From contig JAFZFL010000128.1 of NCBI GenBank assembly GCA_017555925.1, positions 1-6,620 on the forward strand: DNA of 6,620 bases, given 5' to 3'. Source of the stretch: Bacteroidales bacterium. GTDB lineage: Bacteria; Bacteroidota; Bacteroidia; Bacteroidales; UBA932. This document shows positions 5,903 to 6,620 of the stretch, in pieces. The notes beneath the pieces are model-generated. The model was not told where the DNA came from. It saw nothing but the letters and a program-made list of their open reading frames with translations, and did not search any database. The position numbers and the translations under genes are program-made. Numbering within the stretch: the stretch's first letter is position 1; the number at the start of each line of letters is the position of its first letter.

Positions 5903-6619
5903 TTATTTGATTACGCCAAGCTCTTTACCAATCTTGGTAAATGCTGCAATTGCTTTATCCAAGTGTTCAATTTCATGACCTGCAGAGATTTGCACACGTA
6001 TTCTTGCCTGACCTTTAGGAACTACAGGATAGTAGAAACCCACAACATAGATACCCTCCTCCAACAGTTTTTCGGCCATTTGCTGAGATAGTTTTGCATC
6101 ATATAGCATAACTGCACAAATTGCCGATTGGGTAGGTTTGATATCAAAACCTGCCTCTTTCATTTTGGCAACAAAATAGTCTGTATTGCTGTGAAGTTTA
6201 TCTTGAAGCTCATTGGTACGCGCCATCATATCAAACATGGCAACTCCTGCCGCAGCTACCATTGGAGGAATTGAGTTTGAGAACAAGTATGGACGTGAAC
6301 GTTGGCGCAACATTGCAATGATCTCTTTTTTACCGGTTGTAAATCCACCGATTGCACCACCAAATGCCTTACCTAAAGTTCCTGTAAGAATCTCAATTTT
6401 TCCTCTAAGGTTATATTGCTCAGTTGTACCTCTACCGGTTTTACCAACCACACCTGCAGAGTGAGATTCATCAACCATAACCATTGCATCATACTTCTCT
6501 GCAAGCTCATAAATCTTGTCAAGCGGAGTAACATTACCGTCCATAGAGAATACACCATCAGTTACAATAAGTCTGTGGCGTTGCGCCTGTGCAAGTTTAA
6601 GACAGTTCTCCAACTCCTC
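5903..6619 (-). CDS. kbl: Glycine C-acetyltransferase (2-amino-3-ketobutyrate CoA ligase), C-terminal part
   Basis: A minus-strand frame open to the window edge, giving 238 codons and TAA (complement of 5903-5905). E. coli Kbl has 398 residues, so about 160 N-terminal residues lie outside. This is a PLP-dependent alpha-oxoamine synthase. Fragment residues 19-28 read VTDGVFSMDG. VDESH (49-53) supplies the Asp/His that hold the cofactor, and TGTLGKAFGG (79-88) carries the Schiff-base lysine, Lys84 (bases 6368-6370). RQRSRPYLFSNS and the C-terminal GFYYPVVPKGQARIRVQ match Kbl closely and separate it from BioF, serine palmitoyltransferase and ALA synthase. The enzyme cleaves 2-amino-3-ketobutyrate with CoA to glycine and acetyl-CoA, completing threonine degradation after threonine dehydrogenase. 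A TTG at 6613 is not a start; homology continues upstream of it. The gene converges on trmB and shares the terminator. Codons favour GGT/GCA/GTT, suggesting good expression. Confidence 0.95.
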   Translation of the reverse strand, partial: EELENCLKLAQAQRHRLIVTDGVFSMDGNVTPLDKIYELAEKYDAMVMVDESHSAGVVGKTGRGTTEQYNLRGKIEILTGTLGKAFGGAIGGFTTGKKEIIAMLRQRSRPYLFSNSIPPMVAAAGVAMFDMMARTNELQDKLHSNTDYFVAKMKEAGFDIKPTQSAICAVMLYDAKLSQQMAEKLLEEGIYVVGFYYPVVPKGQARIRVQISAGHEIEHLDKAIAAFTKIGKELGVIK

Positions 6620-6620
6620 C

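Noticed and set aside
5698..5910. 70-codon plus-strand frame running across the trmB stop and the terminator
   Set aside because: It is a shadow of trmB in another frame, would be interrupted by the terminator, and resembles no known family.
5903..6619. Serine palmitoyltransferase or BioF as an alternative for the minus-strand enzyme
   Set aside because: The RSRPYLFSNS and GFYYPVVPKGQARIR segments match glycine C-acetyltransferase closely, including the C-terminal GVIK ending.
1..6620. Search for CRISPR repeats, tRNA/rRNA genes, insertion sequences, attachment sites or a novel defence or mobile system
   Set aside because: Coding density is close to complete with conserved housekeeping genes; no tandem spaced repeats, transposase motifs or RNA-gene sequences were seen.

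Overview
The window looks like an ordinary chromosomal segment of a Bacteroidota genome, most likely order Bacteroidales. The basis is a gldH-type lipoprotein gene next to a PSP1/RicT gene and holB (an arrangement typical of this phylum), a U32 protein of the Bacteroidetes sequence type, the near absence of Shine-Dalgarno sequences, and A/T-rich start regions. No family or genus can be assigned from the sequence alone.

Layout: bases 1-5852 carry six plus-strand genes packed with almost no intergenic DNA. They are the 3' end of a TPR-repeat protein gene (1-393), a long U32-family protein with DUF3656-like architecture (384-2318, candidate RNA hydroxylase), DNA polymerase III delta' (holB, 2338-3465), a PSP1-domain RicT/YaaT homologue (ricT, about 3458-4606), a GldH-like lipoprotein (4606-5097) and tRNA (guanine-N7)-methyltransferase (trmB, 5094-5852). 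Junctions are a 10-nt overlap, a 19-nt gap, an overlap of about 8 nt, a 1-nt TAATG overlap and a 4-nt ATGA overlap. A single polycistronic, partly translationally coupled transcript is therefore likely; no internal promoter was recognised. An 11-bp hairpin at 5857-5882 closes the run. On the minus strand it is followed by eight Ts, so it also ends the convergent gene kbl (glycine C-acetyltransferase), whose C-terminal 238 codons occupy 5903-6619 and which runs off the right edge.

Functionally the cluster mixes RNA maintenance (U32 candidate hydroxylase, RicT, TrmB) with the replication clamp loader (HolB) and an envelope lipoprotein (GldH). kbl is a separate amino-acid catabolism gene (threonine to glycine). 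The TPR gene and kbl appear richer in GCT/GGT/AAA-type codons than the middle genes, which hints at higher expression.

No mobile element, CRISPR array, RNA gene, origin or previously undescribed system was seen. The points most worth a second look are the cysteine-rich N-terminus of RicT, the second C-terminal cysteine set in the U32 protein, the degenerate P-loop of HolB, and the divergent GldH.
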